Part shown: in pieces, positions 16,520-17,653 of the stretch | How positions within the stretch are numbered: the first letter of the stretch is position 1 | How the letters are laid out: each line of letters opens with the position of its first letter | From: Deltaproteobacteria bacterium | GTDB taxonomy: Bacteria; JAUYMQ01 | NCBI GenBank assembly: GCA_030698575.1 | Contig: JAUYMQ010000073.1 | Location: 1-17,653 of the forward strand | Direction of reading: 5' to 3' | Length of the DNA: 17,653 bases | Notes under the pieces: generated by a model | What the model was told of the DNA's origin: nothing | The model's input: only the letters and a program-made list of their open reading frames with translations | Database searches by the model: none | Made by a program: the position numbers and the translations under genes

Positions 16520-17653
16520 ATGCGTCGATCCGATCTGCTCGTCGCCCTGGCGCTGGCCCTGGCGGCCGCCGCGCTCTACGCGCCCACGCTGGGCTACGAC
16601 TTCACCGACTGGGACGATACCGAGTACGTCCTGCAGAACCCGCTCATCCGCGCGATCGATCCGGGATCTCTCGGTGCGATCTTCTCGCACTTCTACCTGG
16701 CGAACTACGCGCCGCTTCACCTGACTTCCTACGCCTTTCTATACGCCGCGGCCGGGCCCGCGCCCTGGGTCTTCCACGCGATGAACCTCCTGCTCCATGC
16801 GCTCTGCGTGTCGCTCGTCTTCGTGCTCCTGCGCAGGCTGGACATCGGCCGCGCGGCGGCTGCCTTCGGAGCGGCGCTGTTCCTGGCCCATCCGGCGCAG
16901 GTCGAGGCCGTGGCCTGGGTGAACCAGACCAAGACGCTGCTCGCGACGGCCTTCGGCTTAGGTGCGCTCCTGCTGCTGCTGCGCTACCGCAGGCTGCGGC
17001 CGGGCGGGGAGGGCGCCTCGCGGGAGGGGAGCGCCTGGCTTGCTTACTGCGGCGCGGTTGCGCTCTTCGCCTGCGCGCTTCTCTCGAAGCCGCAGGCGGT
17101 GGCCTTTCCCGGAATCTTCTTCTGCGTCGAGCAGTCTTTGGCCGACCGCGGCCGGCGCCTTCGGATCGCGCACTGGATGCCGTTCGTCCTGGTCGCCGCG
17201 CTCATTGCCTGGATCGGCGTCGCGGCCCAGGGGAGTCTCGGCGCCGTGAAGGCCTACGGCCCGCTCGGGCTCGCCGGCAACGTGTTTCGATCGGCCGTGA
17301 TCCTGGTGGACTATCTCCGCATCACCTTTCTCCCCGTGGATCTTTCCGTTCTCTACGAGGTGGAGCACTTACGAACGCTCCTCGATGGGCGCTTCCTTGC
17401 ATCGGCGTTGATCCTGGGCGCGGTCGCGCTCGCGGCCTGGCGGGGCCGCGCGTCGGCGGGTCGCCCCTGGCACGCGCTCGGGGCTTGGGTGGCGCCGCTC
17501 GTGCCGGTGCTTGGCTGGGTGCCGCTCAACGTTCCGATGGCCGACCGCTATCTCTATCCCGCGCTCTTCGCGCTGGCCTGGTTCGCGGGCGGCGCCTGGC
17601 ACGCGCTCCCCCGGCCCGCGCGAGCCACGCTCTGGGCAGTGCCGGTTCTTTTC
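16520..17653 (+). CDS. TMTC-like multi-spanning glycosyltransferase (O-mannosyltransferase-type), 3' end cut by window
   Basis: The frame is open from ATG 16520 to the window end, giving 378 residues with no stop. A hydrophobic helix at 6-20 is followed by DFTDWDDTEYV, an acidic Asp-Trp-Asp-Asp loop (30-33) like the catalytic first loop of GT-C/PMT-type enzymes. More family motifs follow: NYAPLHLTSY, LAHPAQVEAVAWV, LLSKPQAVAFPG and MADRYLYPA, separated by many membrane helices. This fits the bacterial TMTC-like family, whose full members usually carry C-terminal tetratricopeptide repeats, and those would lie beyond the window. It probably transfers a sugar from a lipid carrier to exported proteins. 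GAGG (16506-16509) lies 10 bp before the ATG. Closeness to the peptidase gene suggests a shared transcript. Confidence 0.8.
   Translation, partial: MRRSDLLVALALALAAAALYAPTLGYDFTDWDDTEYVLQNPLIRAIDPGSLGAIFSHFYLANYAPLHLTSYAFLYAAAGPAPWVFHAMNLLLHALCVSLVFVLLRRLDIGRAAAAFGAALFLAHPAQVEAVAWVNQTKTLLATAFGLGALLLLLRYRRLRPGGEGASREGSAWLAYCGAVALFACALLSKPQAVAFPGIFFCVEQSLADRGRRLRIAHWMPFVLVAALIAWIGVAAQGSLGAVKAYGPLGLAGNVFRSAVILVDYLRITFLPVDLSVLYEVEHLRTLLDGRFLASALILGAVALAAWRGRASAGRPWHALGAWVAPLVPVLGWVPLNVPMADRYLYPALFALAWFAGGAWHALPRPARATLWAVPVLF

Noticed and set aside
16476-17653. Several open frames on both strands in the last 1.2 kb, mostly - strand
   Set aside because: They are shadows of the + strand glycosyltransferase frame, which runs from 16520 to the window edge without a stop and carries family motifs.

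Overview
The window is GC-rich bacterial chromosome, densely coded and almost entirely on the + strand. It holds fifteen protein genes (one cut at each end), no RNA genes, no CRISPR array and no recognisable mobile element. Gene content suggests a Gram-negative, deltaproteobacteria-like lineage or a related uncultured phylum: a ferredoxin-linked 2-oxoglutarate oxidoreductase, a class III alcohol dehydrogenase, a bacterial deoxyhypusine-synthase-like protein, a Tgl/PilW-type TPR lipoprotein beside a RodZ-like protein, and a chemoreceptor with a [11 protein letters not shown]-type tip. The exact phylum cannot be fixed from the sequence alone.

Left part (1-2745): the 3' part of a deoxyhypusine/homospermidine-synthase-like gene ends before a strong intrinsic terminator (1026-1054). 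A glutathione-dependent formaldehyde dehydrogenase gene follows. It converges with a small FMN-binding (pyridoxamine-phosphate-oxidase fold) gene on the - strand, and the two stop codons are separated by a GGGGTCAGACCCC element.

Central metabolic part (2835-8300): sucC, sucD, korA (fused gamma-alpha), korB and ndk. Together they interconvert 2-oxoglutarate, succinyl-CoA and succinate using ferredoxin and a nucleoside triphosphate, and Ndk can equilibrate GTP with ATP. sucC and sucD are split by a 190 bp gap that carries its own promoter-like sequence. korA and korB overlap by 4 bp. An intrinsic terminator (8323-8363) closes this block.

Salvage pair (8435-10239): an MTA phosphorylase with a TTG start, preceded by a 9-nt tandem repeat, and a PfkB-family sugar/nucleoside kinase.

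Envelope/motility-like part (10330-17653): a long palindrome overlaps a promoter-like sequence. It is followed by an unrecognised 339-aa protein with a compact head and a long acidic disordered tail, a TPR lipoprotein of the PilW/Tgl type, a RodZ-like membrane protein, and a three-TM chemoreceptor without a periplasmic sensor, preceded by an exact sigma-28 (FliA) -10 octamer. Then come a membrane-anchored TPR/gluzincin (peptidase MA) protein and the start of a TMTC-like multi-spanning glycosyltransferase that runs off the window. The most interesting stretch is 10330-14954, which reads as a possible cell-pole, type IV pilus or surface-sensing module with a regulatory palindrome and an uncharacterised first gene.
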